DNA of 5,264 bases from Mucilaginibacter sp. (GTDB lineage: Bacteria > Bacteroidota > Bacteroidia > Sphingobacteriales > Sphingobacteriaceae), in NCBI GenBank assembly GCA_019235595.1, contig JAFAKI010000077.1:1-5264 (forward strand). Direction: 5' to 3'. Shown here piece after piece: positions 4,865 to 5,264 of this stretch (the stretch's first letter is position 1; each line of letters starts with the position of its first letter). Under the pieces are notes generated by a model that saw only the letters and a list, made by a program, of their open reading frames with translations, made no database searches and was not told the origin of the DNA. The position numbers and the translations under genes were made by a program.

Positions 4865-5264
4865 AATTTAAACAGCTCGAAGATAGTAACTTTTTTAGTT
4901 TTCGCACTTACTTTATACCTGTCATCGGGCCTGTAGCCGCCTATCCAGATAATGTCCTCGTTACCATTCACCAAAAGCGGGATCTGCGATTTTTCGTGCA
5001 GCGGCACTTTCTGATGCACAAAAAAATCGCTCAGTTTTTGCCGTGTTTTCATGCCAAGCGGGTGAAAATGATCGCCTTCTCTCCAATAGCGCAAGGTTAA
5101 CGGATAAATCAATAAGTCAGTATCAATTGATGCCGCCATTGGGTTATCCTTTATAATGAGCGGCGAATCATCATGCAAAATGTTCAATTGATAGCTATTG
5201 AATTTTACTTCGTGCTGATCTTTATTTATCAATACCACCCCGGTTGATGGGAACTGTTTTGGCG
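4861..5264 (-). CDS. tilS: tRNA(Ile)-lysidine synthetase, C-terminal part (runs off the right edge)
   Basis: TilS uses ATP and lysine to convert C34 of the tRNA-Ile CAU anticodon to lysidine, which switches both its codon reading and its charging from Met to Ile; the enzyme is cytoplasmic and essential in most bacteria. Only the last 133 residues are visible, so the N-terminal ATP-pyrophosphatase domain with its SGGxDS motif lies outside the window. The visible part is the TilS C-terminal domain: LRYWREGDHFHPLGM at about fragment residues 57-71, KLSDFFVHQKVPL at 76-88, and IPLLVNGNEDIIWIGGYRPDDRYKV at 94-118. These match the conserved (R)xGDxxxPLGM, KLxDfF and WiaGyRxddryk pattern. The reading frame is open through the edge; a GTG at 5238-5236 is an internal Val codon, not a start. 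The stop overlaps the next gene's ATG. Confidence 0.93.
   Translation of the reverse strand, partial: PKQFPSTGVVLINKDQHEVKFNSYQLNILHDDSPLIIKDNPMAASIDTDLLIYPLTLRYWREGDHFHPLGMKTRQKLSDFFVHQKVPLHEKSQIPLLVNGNEDIIWIGGYRPDDRYKVSAKTKKVTIFELFKL

Overview
The window looks like chromosomal DNA of a Bacteroidota bacterium, most likely a Sphingobacteriaceae member of the Mucilaginibacter/Pedobacter type. The reasons are promoter-like motifs of the Bacteroidota form (TTG, a 17-23 base gap, TAnnTTTG), starts without a Shine-Dalgarno sequence, AT-rich gaps between moderately GC genes, and a palindromic intergenic repeat with TTTCGAA/TTCGAAA ends of a kind I recall from that group. The lineage is inferred from these signs, not from a search.

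Layout. Positions 1-416 (minus) hold the N-terminal 138 codons of a KUP-type potassium transporter, with a good promoter match upstream. After an AT-rich gap, 666-1112 (minus) encodes an exported thioredoxin-fold protein with a WCGPCK active site. Directly upstream, 1191-2960 (minus) encodes a secreted DUF6600-type protein. Its last 240 residues are a glutamine-rich repeat region, about 69% Gln over residues 351-580. A 12-bp perfect hairpin followed by five T residues separates these two genes. A divergent intergenic region (2961-3191), with an 11-bp inverted repeat and a promoter match, leads to 3192-4154 (plus), an isopenicillin N synthase-family Fe(II)/2-oxoglutarate oxygenase with its ligands intact. 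A convergent gap (4155-4372) is filled by a nested palindromic repeat. On the minus strand, 4861-5264 is the C-terminal part of tilS (tRNA-Ile lysidine synthetase). It overlaps by ATGA a two-helix membrane protein (4373-4864) of unknown role.

How the genes relate. tilS and the membrane protein probably share a transcript. The DUF6600 protein and the thioredoxin are co-oriented envelope proteins, but the hairpin argues against simple co-transcription. The KUP gene and the oxygenase appear to have their own promoters. I see no mobile element, RNA gene, CRISPR array or defence system. The most informative signal is the Gln-rich repeat. Its duplicated units differ almost only at synonymous positions, which suggests that selection maintains the protein repeat pattern.
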